From NCBI GenBank assembly GCA_029953675.1, contig JAMWBK010000012.1:1091868-1155867 (forward strand): 64,000 nt of DNA, in the 5' to 3' direction. Position 1 is the stretch's first letter, and each line of letters begins with the position of its first letter. Positions 1 to 10,390 of the stretch are shown here, in pieces. Both the position numbers and the translations under genes were made by a program. The notes beneath the pieces were generated by a model. That model had not been told where the DNA came from and searched no databases. It saw only the letters and a program-made list of their open reading frames with translations. Source of the stretch: Rhodosorus marinus. Its lineage: Eukaryota; Rhodophyta; Stylonematophyceae; Stylonematales; Stylonemataceae.

Positions 1-38
1 AATGCGCTGCGGTAGGTAGCTGCCGAATAAAGGCTACT
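1..38 (+). mobile_element. Family C 3' end remnant
   Basis: This stretch matches the 3' UTR end seen after other family C copies (42260-42299, 53440-53479, and minus strand 61551-61575). It contains the conserved AGCTGCC motif at 18-24 followed by AATAAAGG. It is followed at once by a degenerate telomere-like unit and then by the 5' end of another C copy, so it is the tail of an upstream, head-to-tail C element that lies mostly outside the window. Confidence 0.7.
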
Positions 39-49
39 TGGTTATATGC

Positions 50-73
50 GGTTATGTATGTAGTCTGGGGTTA
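50..73 (+). repeat. Degenerate interstitial telomere-like unit
   Basis: Bases 61-73 (TAGTCTGGGGTTA) match the 16-nt unit of the array at 63519-64000 exactly. The bases before it are a diverged GGTTACGT. It separates the 3' end of one C element from the 5' end of the next, as at 42300 and 53480. Confidence 0.7.
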
Positions 74-126
74 AAGGAAAAGTTCGTAAGGAAGACAAAA
101 GCAAAAGTTCGTAAGAGAGTCTGAAG

Positions 127-698
127 ATGATTGTGAGGGAGGTACGCGGGCCGTACCCCGAACCTCTTGTCATTCAGGGCCCGGACCCCTCGGGCACCCG
201 GGAAGTTTTGCAAAGGCACCAGCACCAGTCTGATGGCGACGTGCAGGAGGCACAGAAGGAACCACAAGCAGGCGATGTTCAAGCAAGAACGCGGCCCGAG
301 TCTGCAGCCGCAACCGACCCGGCAGCCACATTCTTGCATCAACTGCGTAGCTTCGACAGATGCTACCAGGACCTGGGCATCGCTGCGTCCGAAATGACAG
401 ACTTCTACAAAGCCGTTTTTCAACTGTACTCGAGGGTCAACAGCTCGCAAGAGCTGCAAGGCGTCACCGGACGCCTTACGGAGTTGTCCCGGAAACCGGG
501 TATGTGGGAAGGTGGAGCCGCTACTACGAATTCTGCACCATCTCCGCATGATCTCCCGCGACAGGCCGTAGGCAACCACCTCGGCCCCGAAACCCGTTAC
601 CGTAACGGTCGTCCGCCAGGAAGTTATGACGTCCATGATTTAGGAACCCGGCTCCCTGCGCCCCAGGGAGGGACAGGTGTCCAGGATCTAGGACACTA
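127..698 (+). pseudogene. Family C ORF1, 5' part
   Basis: This is the N-terminal part of the C-element ORF1 protein. The start at 127 is supported by an identical start context in the fragment at 42415. The block FLHQLR.FD.CYQDLGI...DFY.AVF.LYSR.NS is shared with the ORF1 fragment at 53555-53962. The frame is cut at 698 by the Gypsy 5' LTR. Counting the CACTA target duplication once, the reading frame resumes correctly at 5357-5358. I see no zinc knuckle or other named domain here; ORF1 proteins of non-LTR elements usually bind RNA, but that role is inferred. Confidence 0.75.
694..698. repeat. Gypsy target-site duplication, left (CACTA)
   Basis: CACTA directly precedes the TGTTAGAAC end of the 5' LTR and is repeated at 5352-5356 after the 3' LTR. 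Five bases is the usual duplication for a Gypsy/chromovirus integrase. Confidence 0.9.
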
Positions 699-904
699 TG
701 TTAGAACTTGCCCTGACAGCTGTGTAATCTGTGTAAGACACTCCCTACTTTAGTGTAAGACGCTAGTGTGAACTATTCAACAGTTTCTACTTTACTGTCA
801 GGTACGTCTTAGTTTACAGTAGCCAAGACTACATAAGACCTAGCTTTGCTAGATCTTGAAACCTAGAATTAAGTAAAGACAAGTTGGTTAGAAGAGTTCT
901 AACA
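699..904 (+). repeat. Gypsy 5' LTR
   Basis: This is a 206-bp LTR that starts TG and ends CA with imperfect inverted ends (TGTTAGAAC / GTTCTAACA). It lacks the internal duplication of GTGTAAGACACTCCCTACTT present in the 3' LTR. Confidence 0.95.
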
Positions 905-905
905 G

Positions 906-919
906 TGGTCTCATCGCTC
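906..919 (+). promoter_or_regulatory. Gypsy primer-binding site
   Basis: TGGTCTCATCGCTC begins one base after the 5' LTR. It has the TGG start expected for a site complementary to the CCA end of a tRNA. I cannot say which tRNA. Confidence 0.55.
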
Positions 920-993
920 AAAGGTTTAAGAGGATACGAACGGAGGGAGGGGCGATCTAGCGGAAGCAGGAGGACTCGAGTAGCCAACTTCAA

Positions 994-1724
994 ATGACTA
1001 CGTTTACTATACCCCCGCCCGAGGCTTACGACGGCAAGCGGGATTTCGTCAGGCTTCAGACGTTCATGGCCTCACTGCGTGGCTACCTGAACTTCCATCA
1101 GGTAGCAGACTCCGGCCGCCAGTCAGTCCAGTACGCGGGACTGTTTTTGAAGGCCCAGGCCCAGGTATGGTACCAGGGTCTTCGGCAGGCGGCGGATGGC
1201 CTCCCGGAGGCACTGGAGTCTCTCGAAGACTTCGGACAGGCCCTGCGAGGACAGTTCGAACCTCACGACCATATCGAGCGAGTCCGGGCCAAACTGCGTA
1301 GCGCTCGACAACGCGGCCCTGATGTCACCCGTTATGTCGACTATCTCGATGAACTTTTCATGCAGTTGGGCGAGTTCATCAGCGACTCTGAAAAGCTTGA
1401 GCATTTTAAGGCGGGCTTGACTGGTCGTGAGCGAGACTTCGTCTACTATGGTCGACCCAAGACCTATGAGAAGCGAAAGCCATCGCATTAAGCCTGGCGG
1501 GTGCCCACGAGATGCCGAAGGAAACGACGAAGGGATCCTCGGATCCACCAAGAAGCAAACCCCGCACAACGTCACCGCGTCGACCACACACTCGAAGCAT
1601 GGGAGCGCCGCCAACCTGCTACCTGTGTCGAGAGATAGGACACGTTAAACGAGACTGCCCCCAACGACTGGCATATTTGCAGGCGGAGGTGGCACGCTTG
1701 TCGAGCCTGCAGGAGGAAAACTGA
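994..1724 (+). pseudogene. Gypsy gag, frameshifted
   Basis: The first part (994-1491, 165 codons) is a typical retrotransposon capsid region with YDGKRDF near the start and QVWYQGL and LRGQFEP in the middle. The continuation lies in another frame, ending at 1724, and holds one CCHC zinc knuckle, CYLCREIGHVKRDC, which binds RNA. The frame changes close to 1467-1470, where a one-base change breaks the original frame. Programmed frameshifting is unlikely, because the shift falls before the zinc knuckle instead of between gag and pol. The pol frame starts 17 bases after the gag stop, in a third frame. Confidence 0.85.
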
Positions 1725-1741
1725 CGGACTCCGGACGAGGG

Positions 1742-4700
1742 ATGCCGTCCGAGAGTCCAACGACCAGCATCCCAACCGTTAGGTTACAGCAACGGGGTAA
1801 TGCAAGCCTAACTGCAATAGGCGTGGTGGCGGCGGAACCGGTGGAATGTCTCATCGACACCGGTGCGGTGACGCCAATTAGAGAGGACGTTGCGAAAGCC
1901 GCCAACCTACCTAGGTACGACGAACCACGGACATACGGGTTGGCTGTCGGTGAGGAGACCGTGATCAGCCCCGGAGTGACGGAGACAACGATCACACTCC
2001 AGGGACGACAATTCAAGACGAAGCTGCGAATATTCAAGCATCTAAGCCATGATGTATACTTAGGTCTCGACTTCTTGAGGCAACATCGAATAACTATCGA
2101 TTGTAGTGCGGAGCCCCCACAGCTGGTACTGGGAGCGGAAGACACCAGCATGCGTGGGATAACAAGTATGGAAACTGAAGAAGAAATAGGGGAGAGGGCG
2201 GGCGCGGTCATCCTGAAAGAGGAAGGCCTAGAGAAAGGCGGAAAGGACCAGGTTGCCGAGGCAGGAAAGAGGTTTGGTGCGGTCATCCGGAAAGAGTTTC
2301 CCCAAGTTTTCCAAGATACATTGCCGTTGCCACCGAAGAACCGGCAACGATATGCACTCAAAATCGAATTGGAACCAGGGGCGAGTACACCAGCTCAACG
2401 CGCATATTCGATGTCACGGGTCGACCGAGAGCGGCTACAAGGAGAATTGCACGACTTGGAAGAGCAAGGATTTATCTCACGGAGCAGAAGTCCGTATGCT
2501 GCACCTGTGTTGTACGTGGACAAAAAAGACGGTGGGCGACGCCTCTGCATCGACTATCGCCGTTTGAACCAGATCACCGTGCGAGAAAGAACGACCCCGC
2601 CTAGAGTGGAGGAGCTATTGGATACCCTGAGCAGCGCTCGGGTTTTCACAACGTTAGACCTTCGCTCGGGATATTGGCAGTTGCCAATTGAACAGGCATC
2701 ACGCGAGAAGACGGCCTTTGTCACGTGCTTCGGACAGTACCAATGGAATGTCATGCCGTTTGGGTTGAAGAATGCGCCCTCGGCATTCATCCGCTACCTG
2801 ACGGACGTATTATATGATCTTCTCAACCAGTGCGTGGTGTTGTACGTTGATGACATTCTGGTATATTCCCCAGATGACATACAACACCAGGACGATGTTC
2901 GAAAGGTGCTACGACGCCTCGAGCAGCATCAGTTGATCGTCAAATACTCGAAGTGCGGTTTTGGATTACGCCAAGTTTGCTACCTAGGCCAAATCTTGGC
3001 GGGAGGCACTCGACGTCCCGATCCGGAGAAGGTCAAAGCAATTCAGAATTGGAGGACGCCAACTACGGTTAAGGAGCTACGGGCCTTCATGGGTTTCGCA
3101 AACTTCTTGCGCCCCTTTGTACCACACTTCGCCCAAGTGGCGGCGCCCCTCCACAGGCTAACGAAGAAGGACCAGAAGTGGGGTTGGCACGCGGACGAAC
3201 AACAAGCCTTTGATGGGTTAAAATCCGCCATATCAGCAACCACCATGCTGTACATGGTTGATCCGATCCTCCCCTTCATCGTGCAAACGGACGCGAGCGA
3301 CACCGGGGTGGGTGCTATCCTATTCCAGACCCGCCAGGATCAGGAGGTGCCCGTGGCGTATATGTCCCGATCCTTCAATAGTACCGAGAAACGCTACACA
3401 ACGTACGAGAAAGAACTCTACGCCATCGTCCTGGCCATCTGCAGGTGGTCCGTGTATCTTGATGGGCAACAGTTCACTGTGCGTACGGACCATAACCCGC
3501 TACGCTTCTTGCAAACACAGACGACATTAACTCGTCGGCAGGCGCGGTACGTGAATATATTACTACCCTACTCCTTTGAGGTTCAATACGTACGCGGCGA
3601 GATAAACGTCGCGGATGCACTGAGTCGCGACGCACTACGAGCCACCCGCGTCACGATGGAAGCCGATTGGACTCCAGAGTACCAAGCCGATCCAGAATTC
3701 TGCACGCAATTTCGAAGCCCGGACCAGTTTGAGGGTTTCCAACGAAGAAAGGGTCTATTATTCCTCCATGCACGACTTTGCGTACCCGAACACCGTGTTA
3801 ATCAGGTCATCGATGGGCACCACCAGTCTCTAACGGCAGGCAATTTCGGCGCACAAGCTACTTACCGTGTTGTGCGACGACGCTATTACTGGCCTAGCAT
3901 GAGGAAAGACATTTTCACGCGCGTACAACAATGCGAGATATGCGCCCGTGAACAACCACTTCGGCGCAACCAGGGCGAGCTGCAACCGCTCGCAATTCCG
4001 GAGAATCGCGCGGTCGACTGGACTATGGACTTCATAATAGGCTTTCCCAGTATCGCGGGTAACGACGCTATACTAGTTGTGGTCGATCGACTCACGAAGG
4101 ACGCCGTATTTATCCCGACGACGAAAATGGTAACCGCGGAAGGAGTGGCAACACTTATCCTGCAACATATCGTCGCCTGGTTCGGATTGCCACGGAGTTT
4201 TGTCACAGACCGCGATCCAGTCTTCACGGCAGCTTTTTGGCGCCACCTAATGCAATTACTGGGCATTCAACAACTATTGTCCACGGCATACCATCCTGAA
4301 ACGGACGGTCAGACGGAGCGCGTGAATCAGACACTTCAAATCATGCTGAGATGCTGCTGTACAAATCGCACGTGGGTGCAGAGCCTCCCGCTACTTCAGC
4401 TGGCGTATAATAATCATCCCTCAGCCAGCACGGGGTATTCACCATATTTCCTGTTAACAGGGGGGCACCCGCGGCTCCACTTGGATGTCTCACTACCTAC
4501 CACGCAAATTGAGAACCTCCCCGATGCCGCTACTGCATTCTCCCAACGACAACAGCGAATTCTTGCAGATGCACGCAAATCACTGACCCTGGCACAAGAG
4601 TTATCTGCGGCATCCGCTAATACTCACCGTCATGCGAAGGTGTTCGACGTCGGCGATTACGTTTATTTGTCAACGAAGAATCTCTAACTGGAGGGCCCAA

Positions 4701-5095
4701 CCCGCTTCAAACCTCGATGGTTGGGCCCGTTTCCCGTTATCGAGAAACAATCTGACGTGGCATACACTCTGCAGTTACCGGATGAGATGCGCATACATTC
4801 GACATTTCACGTTTCCTTGCTAAAAGGTGCCCCTACGTGTCCTCCGAATTCTCCGATGCGGAGTATCCCTCTCCAATCGGATCTCTATTCAACGCTACCG
4901 ATCCTGTCGGTATTGGGGGTCCGCCATGCGGCTAACGGGATCCGACAGTTCCTATGTTATCGCGAAAACGAATCCTGGACTGATGCGACTTGGATACCCG
5001 AGCCGGACTACCCGACCGATCTACAATCTCGACGACGCTTACGACACTACCTCAATTATCGCAAGGTGCTTGACGCGCTACCTTCAACTTCTTGA
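1742..5095 (+). pseudogene. Gypsy pol: protease, RT, RNase H, integrase, chromodomain-like end
   Basis: Residue numbers count from 1742. Aspartic protease: LIDTG, with DTG at 39-41. RT: the VDKKDGGRRLCIDYRRLN, LDLRSGYWQ and MPFGLKNAPSAF blocks, and YVDD at 368-371. RNase H: QTDASDTGVGA, YEKELYA and RTDHNPL. Integrase: the zinc motif ends CEICAREQ and the catalytic triad is D763, D823, E859, the last pair 35 residues apart as usual. An in-frame TAA at 4685-4687 cuts the protein to 981 residues just before the GPF-type integrase tail (WLGPFPV). The same frame stays open to 5095 and carries a chromodomain-like region rich in W and R, typical of chromoviruses. Confidence 0.95.
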
Positions 5096-5112
5096 GTTTG
5101 CCCCCAAACTCT

Positions 5113-5122
5113 GCGGGAGGAA
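5113..5122 (+). promoter_or_regulatory. Gypsy polypurine tract
   Basis: GCGGGAGGAA directly precedes the 3' LTR. This is the normal place for the plus-strand primer. Confidence 0.75.
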
Positions 5123-5351
5123 TGTTAGAACTTGCCCTGACAGCTGTGTAATCTGTGTAAGACACTCCCTACTTTAGTGTAAGACACTCCCTACTTTAGT
5201 GTAAGACACTAGTGTGATAGTATCCAACAGTTTCTACTTTACTGTCAGGTACGTCTTAGTTTACAGTAACCAAGACTATATAAGACCTAGCTTTGCTAGA
5301 TCTTGAAACCTAGAATTAAGTAAAGACAAGTTGGTTAGAAGAGTTCTAACA
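5123..5351 (+). repeat. Gypsy 3' LTR
   Basis: This is a 229-bp LTR nearly identical to 699-904 but with the segment around GTGTAAGACACTCCCTACTT in two tandem copies, which explains the 23-bp length difference. It contains TATATAAG near 5277, a possible TATA element (TACATAAG in the 5' LTR). Confidence 0.95.
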
Positions 5352-5356
5352 CACTA
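5352..5356. repeat. Gypsy target-site duplication, right (CACTA)
   Basis: This is the second copy of the 5-bp duplication. It joins the 3' LTR to the rest of the interrupted C-element ORF1. Confidence 0.9.
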
Positions 5357-6408
5357 TGCGGAGGCATTCCCAGCCATCGGGGCGGGCCCTACAAGGCCAA
5401 CCTTCGCCGAGTTTGCAGCTCAGAAAGAACCAGGGAGAGGAGGAGATGCTCGTTCCAGAAATTCTGGACGCCCCGGACCCCAGACCCAGCAGGCTGCCCT
5501 GCGGCAACTGCACGCTACGGTCGGGGGGTCTGGCTGGGGACCCGATGTTGCTCCAATCCTCGCGACGCTACGGAATGTCCGACCCCCAAGGCTGGATGAG
5601 GTGGCCCTTGCGGACCTTGCAACGGTTCTTTGCAGAGCACTGGGTATGCCCAGCTCTTATGTGGTGCATGTGGACTTTATTGCCTCCCATGCCTGCCTGC
5701 TGTGCCATCCAGACGCAATTCCGATTCTCCAAAGTGCCATCTCCCGAGGAGTTTTCCATACTGGGATTTTCGGATCCTTCACACAAGGACACGCCGATCG
5801 ACAAGTAACTCTTTACACTGGCGCTGGACCCAGACAACCTTCTGGGTTACCTCGAACGTCAGACCATCGCTCCCGGGGATATCGCTGCCCACACGCTGAA
5901 GCGGGCTATCGAGCAGCTTGTCCGCATTCGTTCGAGGAGCCGCAGGCGACAACTCTCCTTCCACACTCTCGCAGCGCTCTACGAGTATCTGGAGGCACGA
6001 CTAGAGCTCCTAAAAGGCAGACAACATCCGCCTGAGGTACCCGGGGAGTGCGCGGAACCCCCTGGGCCTGCAGCCGCTTCGAACGCAGACCCTGCAGCCT
6101 CGTCCCTTCCAGGGGATGTACAGGCAGACCGTGGGACAGTTGACGCCCCGGTTGAGACCAGCGCGACTTCCCAAGTACCTGAGAACGCAGCGCACGAGGA
6201 CAATCCCCACGCGGAGCTCCTCTGCAACCTTCCGGAGCCACCTCAACAGAAGCGCTTGCGAGTATCCGCCGATAGAACCGGACCGGATACTGAGATGACT
6301 CCGGCAGCCGTGGAGACTCCACCGGATACCACTGTGACACAGGTTGCCCTTGACGGCAACCATCACGCGATGGACACGCAGGAGAGCCAGGAAAACCCAG
6401 CGCAATAA
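5352..6408 (+). pseudogene. Family C ORF1, 3' part
   Basis: This continues the ORF1 cut at 698. The segment starting HYAEAFPAIG matches the ORF1 fragment at about 49270, and the block LGMPSSYVVHVDF resembles LGVAPSEFLYVDF of family A ORF1 (minus strand near 20340), so ORF1 is shared across families. A frameshift occurs near 5810-5820; downstream the frame is open to the TAA at 6406-6408. The downstream part has a conserved, Arg-rich helical-looking stretch, then a Pro/Glu-rich tail. No known domain is recognised. Confidence 0.75.
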
Positions 6409-6410
6409 TG
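6406..6410 (+). promoter_or_regulatory. ORF1-ORF2 TAATG stop-start overlap
   Basis: The ORF1 stop TAA and the ORF2 start ATG share one base (TAATG). ORF2 then opens with PLFLSDRQDWIRRW, which matches PLFTSDRSAWHERV at the start of family A ORF2, so this start is well supported. The same stop-start form is known to allow coupled translation in the silkworm telomeric retrotransposon SART1. Its use here is inferred. Confidence 0.7.
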
Positions 6411-8538
6411 CCGAGCAGACGTAGGGGAATCAAACGACGCCGCGACGAGCCTCTGTTCTTGTCGGATCGTCAAGACTGGATTAGACGGTGGAGCGCCTTC
6501 GTCGACGACGTCACCGAAGGAGGCAGGCAGTGGACGCGCCTCACACACTGCCCGGTTCCCACACGGCGATTTTGTGCCACGCTGCCAGGTCCACACATGG
6601 AGCTGCCTCTTCCGTGCTGCATTAGAGCTCTCTATGGACAGCACCGGACCAACAAACGCCAGCCTGGTTCTTGTCGGACTTCCAGGCCTTGTCCTTGGAC
6701 ACTCTGCACTTGATGTTGGCATTCAGGTATCGCACGTACTTGAAGGAGAATCCTCTACGGTCTGGAGCGCTCTAGAGGACAAGGCGTCTATGCTGTCGCA
6801 TACTACCGCACCGCGAGGAGCTGGAGCGGTTCGACGCAAACATCTCGGGCGCGTTGAAACTAGCACACCTTGGCCGCCTTTCAGATGCAGCTCGGAGCCT
6901 ACAGGCCACCGAAATGGCACCTTTTACGGCGGCTACGTGGAGAAAGCTACAAGCGCTCTTTCCAGACCCGGCAGAAGGTGACTTACCAGACGAGATTGCA
7001 AAAGCCCTGCAATCTTTGCTCGCTCTGAATACCGAAACACTTAAGCGGCGGTGGGATTCAAGAAAAGCGGCCGACGAGGGCTTCATGTCCATCGTGGCAC
7101 GTCTTCCTCAGGGCAAGAGTCCAGGTCCTAGCGGTCTCCGAGCGGAACACCTCCAAGGTGCAACTCAACAGACGCAAGTGGCGTTGATTCGTGTATTGCG
7201 ACAACTGGCGACCGCTCCGGAGAAATTTTCCCCGGCTCTGATCCGTGCCCTTCGCAGCAGTCGACTCCTGCCGTTCTCGAAGCCTAACAAGGGTACAGTG
7301 CCGCAGGAACATCCCGGAGTTCGCCCTATTGGAGTACCAGAAGTTTTGCGCAAGGTAGCAACGCAATGGACTCTTCACGCGGTTATGGACAGGGTGCGTG
7401 AGCTCCTGGTCCCCTTACAACTGGGTATTGGAGTAAGTGGCGGGTGCGAACGCTCACTTCACGCGATCCAGGCCCATTTGTCATGCGAACCCGATTCGGT
7501 GATCCTTCGGCTAGACCTGGAGAATGCCTTTAATCGCATCGACCGACGCCTTGCCAAGCAACTGCTGGACGAGCACTTCCCGGAGCTTGCACCAGTGTAT
7601 AGACTTGCGTCGGTGAGTCCGCGTTGCGCTATGGAAGCAACAACGCGGACTCACCGACGCTCTGTGGCTGGCGATCCTCCCCTGGACAGAACGAAACCGA
7701 CACCTCTCGCCTGACTCTCCAAGCAGCTACAGGAGTCCAACAGGGAGATCCACTGGGGCCGGTGCTACATGCACTATCCCTGGCGCCCTTTCTAAGAGCG
7801 TTGCGAGCCAAGTTCCCCAACGAAACGATTGTTGCTATCCACGACGATATCACGATTGTCGGGTCGCTACAAGCCTTGAAGGCATCCCTGGCATGGGCAA
7901 AAACTGTGCTCCCCTCTCTTGGAGCACGCCTGCAACTCGGCAAGTGCACTGTGTACGGGCGAACACTGACTACCACGCGAGTGGTCAACCATGAAATTCC
8001 CGGAGTCCAAGTGACCAGAGACGGAGTCACCATCCACTCGATACCGATAGGCAGCCGAGAATATATCGAACAGGAGTGCCGGGGGTTGCAAAATAAGCAT
8101 GAGAAACTCTTTGAGGAAATTGCCAAGCTCCCACAACCGGAGCTTACGACGCAAATTGCCCTCTTCAGGTTCTGTGCGGAAACGCGGCTAGACTATATTC
8201 TACGATGCCTCGCATACGAGTTTGGAAGAACTCTTGCACGCGAGGCCGACGTGATGACCAGATATCATCTGGAAATTCTATTCGGAGGCCTCGCTACGAC
8301 AGCTGTAGAGGACGATGAGTACGCAGAGCTGATCTCGGACCAAATCGCTCTGCCCTGCCGCTGGGGAGGGTTGGGTTTCGCTACTCGAAAGCGCGTCCAA
8401 CCCATCGCGTTTTACTCGTCATGGAGAAACACCTTCCGGAACAATGAAGATGAATGGCCATACCTGACTGAACTAGAGCGGGAGGTTTCGGCAGAACGCT
8501 CACCAGACACATACGAGCCGATGGAGCAACGATGGTAA
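6408..8538 (+). pseudogene. Family C ORF2 (RT), broken
   Basis: The N-terminal region begins at 6408. Frame changes occur near 6570-6720, near 6850 and near 7610-7625. The RT blocks are clear: PQGKSPGPSGLRAEHL (about 7106-7153), PIGVPEVLRK, LDLENAFNRIDRR (about 7510-7550), TGVQQGDPLGP (about 7730-7760) and the catalytic box IHDD at 7837-7848. The thumb region continues to the TAA near 8538. The CCHC and endonuclease parts present in other C copies (52683-53399) are absent, because the element is cut here. The protein would make cDNA at a nicked target in an intact element. This copy cannot work. Confidence 0.85.
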
Positions 8539-8835
8539 ACCACCAGATACTCGGCAGGATGGTTAGTAAAACCGTTTTGAAGCCCTACAAGCTTGGATTT
8601 TCGAGGTGCTCTCAAAGCTAGACTTAAACCTACGTGTGGCGTAATGCGAACTAGCTACGGGGAAACTAAAGCGTACAAACCAAGGCACTGGGAGCGAGTC
8701 TTGGCTAGCATGCAGCTCGAATATCGCCATAAAGCGACACTTACCCGGCATAGCAATACTAGATACTGGGCAGGGTGGTCAGTAAAACATTTTCGATGCC
8801 CTACAAGCTTGAATTTTGTAGATGCTGTCAACTGC
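8539..8835 (-). mobile_element. Diverged family B 3'-end fragments
   Basis: Two adjacent pieces resemble the last part of B ORF2 on the minus strand. The clearest runs from about 8690 to 8800 and matches the B region that encodes the C-terminal RRLSVSLWRYSSDML block (GAATATCGCC, GACACTTA and TCAGTAAAACATTT are shared). Divergence is high, so these are old copies. Confidence 0.5.
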
Positions 8836-9661
8836 GCCTGAGAGCTATGCGAGTGGACTTGAAGAGCGCTTCGATTCACCAAAAAGAGGAAAAGCTCGAT
8901 GGCCAGTGGTAGACAACGATACGAAACAACCCAAGTGAGAACCACTGCGGTATTGAAACAAGGCATACCGGCAGATAAATTCCTCTTCATATGGCTGACT
9001 GGACTGAGCACGACTGGATTGAGCACTACCGGGTTGACGGTGCGCCGATAGGCCGGCGCACCATGCAAAAACTGGTCACAAGCAGGGGAGCTTGAGTTGA
9101 TTCTACATAGGTGCACCGCCTGTGTATCGTCAAAGAAACATTTTTCAAAATTTTTAATTCTATCTACATTGGTAGTTTTTCTAACGTAGCCTTCAGTGGA
9201 TATATAGACCAAACACTAGGCGGGCCGCCGTTCATTTCAACATCCATCGTCATCGAACCCTGTTTACATGAAGACGAAGAACACGGCATCGTAGTGCTCG
9301 ACTAGTAAGTCCACAACAAGCTGGCTTGATGCCGTTCTGCAAGCTTTTGTTTTTTTTGCTCATCCCCTGCGAAAGCCAAACACACTGCTGCGTACAATTG
9401 CTCAAGTGAATGGTGCCTGTGATCGTGATCATCTACGTGTTTGTCCAACTCATTCATCTCATCTTTCTTCCCGTAAAGAACCATACTTCTTAATCTGTTT
9501 CTCGCGTCAAACTTACTTCTCTTCTGTTCCTTCTTCTACTTCATACCATAAGCATCGGCCCCGACCATCCACCTACCCAATCTACCATCATCTTTATACA
9601 GCAACATGGACAGTGCAGTTCACCAACTACTGGAATAGAAACTTCCTGAATGTTGGAGGAA
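8836..9661. other. Unassigned DNA
   Basis: I see no convincing gene, RNA or repeat here. Short open frames on both strands lack recognisable domains and start contexts. The stretch 9340-9360 is T-rich. Confidence 0.4.
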
Positions 9662-9897
9662 GTTCATCATGTGAATCAGTCGCAACCCGATGTAAGAGTG
9701 GCGACAAAGAGTCCCAACTGTAGAACTTCTAGAAGCCGCTTTCGGACTCTCTGGTATGATTCCTCCTTTCTGTTTGAGTCTCTAAGAATAGATTTTTCGT
9801 ACACTCGCCATGAGCGGTGGTAAATACATATGAAAAAAGTTGGTAACCGACAACAATTTAGAGCTTCTACACAGGCCATCTAACCGTTTCCATCCGC
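9662..9897 (+). repeat. Direct repeat, copy 1
   Basis: This is about 80% similar by eye to 10172-10390. Both start with TCATCATG.GAATCAGTCGCAA and share TGTAGAAC.TC.AGAAG and GCAGGCCATCTAAC-like blocks. The unit is not coding as far as I can see. A B' fragment lies between the two copies. Confidence 0.65.
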
Positions 9898-9907
9898 AAA
9901 TTCTTCA

Positions 9908-10161
9908 CAGGTTCCAGCCTTTCATTGTGGAATGCTTTGGGCATCTGGAAAAACTAAGCTTGGAGTGGCTGCGCAACTGTTTCACCGAACATCCTGAAGC
10001 ATATCTGGTGCTCTTCCACCGTTTGAGTGTCGCTCTCTGGCGGTAATCTAACAGCATGCTCGCCGAGGAGGGGCACCGCCGACTGGCTTGCATGTTCTTG
10101 CCCCTAGTCCCTAGTTTTCTTTTACATCCTGCTTAGCGCATCAGGCTATATTAGTAAAACC
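9908..10161 (+). mobile_element. Family B' 3'-end fragment
   Basis: The plus-strand sequence encodes the terminal B block (FQPFIVECFGHLEKLSLEWLRNCFTEHPEAYLVLFHRLSVALWR) and is followed by the B 3' UTR ending GCATCAGGCTATATTAGTAAAACC. It is 5'-truncated inside the endonuclease domain. It is a fossil insertion between two direct repeats. Confidence 0.8.
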
Positions 10162-10171
10162 ACCATCAGCT

Positions 10172-10390
10172 CATCATGAGAATCAGTCGCAAACTGATTA
10201 CGTCAATAGACCAAAACTGTAGAACCTCCAGAAGCGCTTTCCGACTCTCTAGAACTCCGTTGTTTGAGTCCCTAGGAACGGATTTTTCGTACATTCGTTT
10301 ATGAGTACAGATGAAAAAAAAAAAGGTTGGCGCAACCGACAACAATGTAGACCTTCTACGCAGGCCATCTAACTGTTTCCAACTCAAACT
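10172..10390 (+). repeat. Direct repeat, copy 2
   Basis: This is the second copy of the 9662-9897 unit. A further partial echo (CACAACAATCTAGACCTTCT) occurs near 10460. The B' fragment between the copies suggests a local duplication around the insertion, or a repeat family that includes the site. Confidence 0.6.

Larger units (their letters stand above)
699..5351 (+). mobile_element. Gypsy-type LTR retrotransposon (chromovirus-like)
   Basis: The element is 4653 bp with two LTRs of the form TGTTAGAAC...GTTCTAACA, a 5-bp CACTA duplication, a primer site, gag, pol in the order protease-RT-RNase H-integrase, and a chromodomain-like C terminus. It is nested in ORF1 of a family C element. Gag has a frameshift and pol an in-frame stop, so this copy probably cannot move by itself. 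The LTRs differ mainly by a roughly 23-bp tandem duplication in the 3' LTR and a few substitutions, so insertion is not ancient. Confidence 0.95.
74..8538 (+). mobile_element. Family C R2-like retrotransposon, copy 1, split by Gypsy
   Basis: This is a non-LTR element with a short 5' UTR, ORF1 (127-698 continuing at 5357-6408) and ORF2 (6408-8538). A 4.65-kb Gypsy element sits in ORF1. ORF2 stops being recognisable at about 8538, in the thumb region after the RT, so the zinc motif, endonuclease and 3' end are missing. The lost continuation matches 41282 onward, where the same sequence (about 8466-8537) begins another C fragment. Several frameshifts in both ORFs show this copy is dead. Confidence 0.8.

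Noticed and set aside
52-636. 194-codon minus-strand frame
   Set aside because: It lies opposite C ORF1, which has family support; no motif supports the minus frame.
1467-1512. Programmed frameshift in Gypsy gag
   Set aside because: The shift is before the zinc knuckle and no slippery run is evident, so a mutation is more likely.
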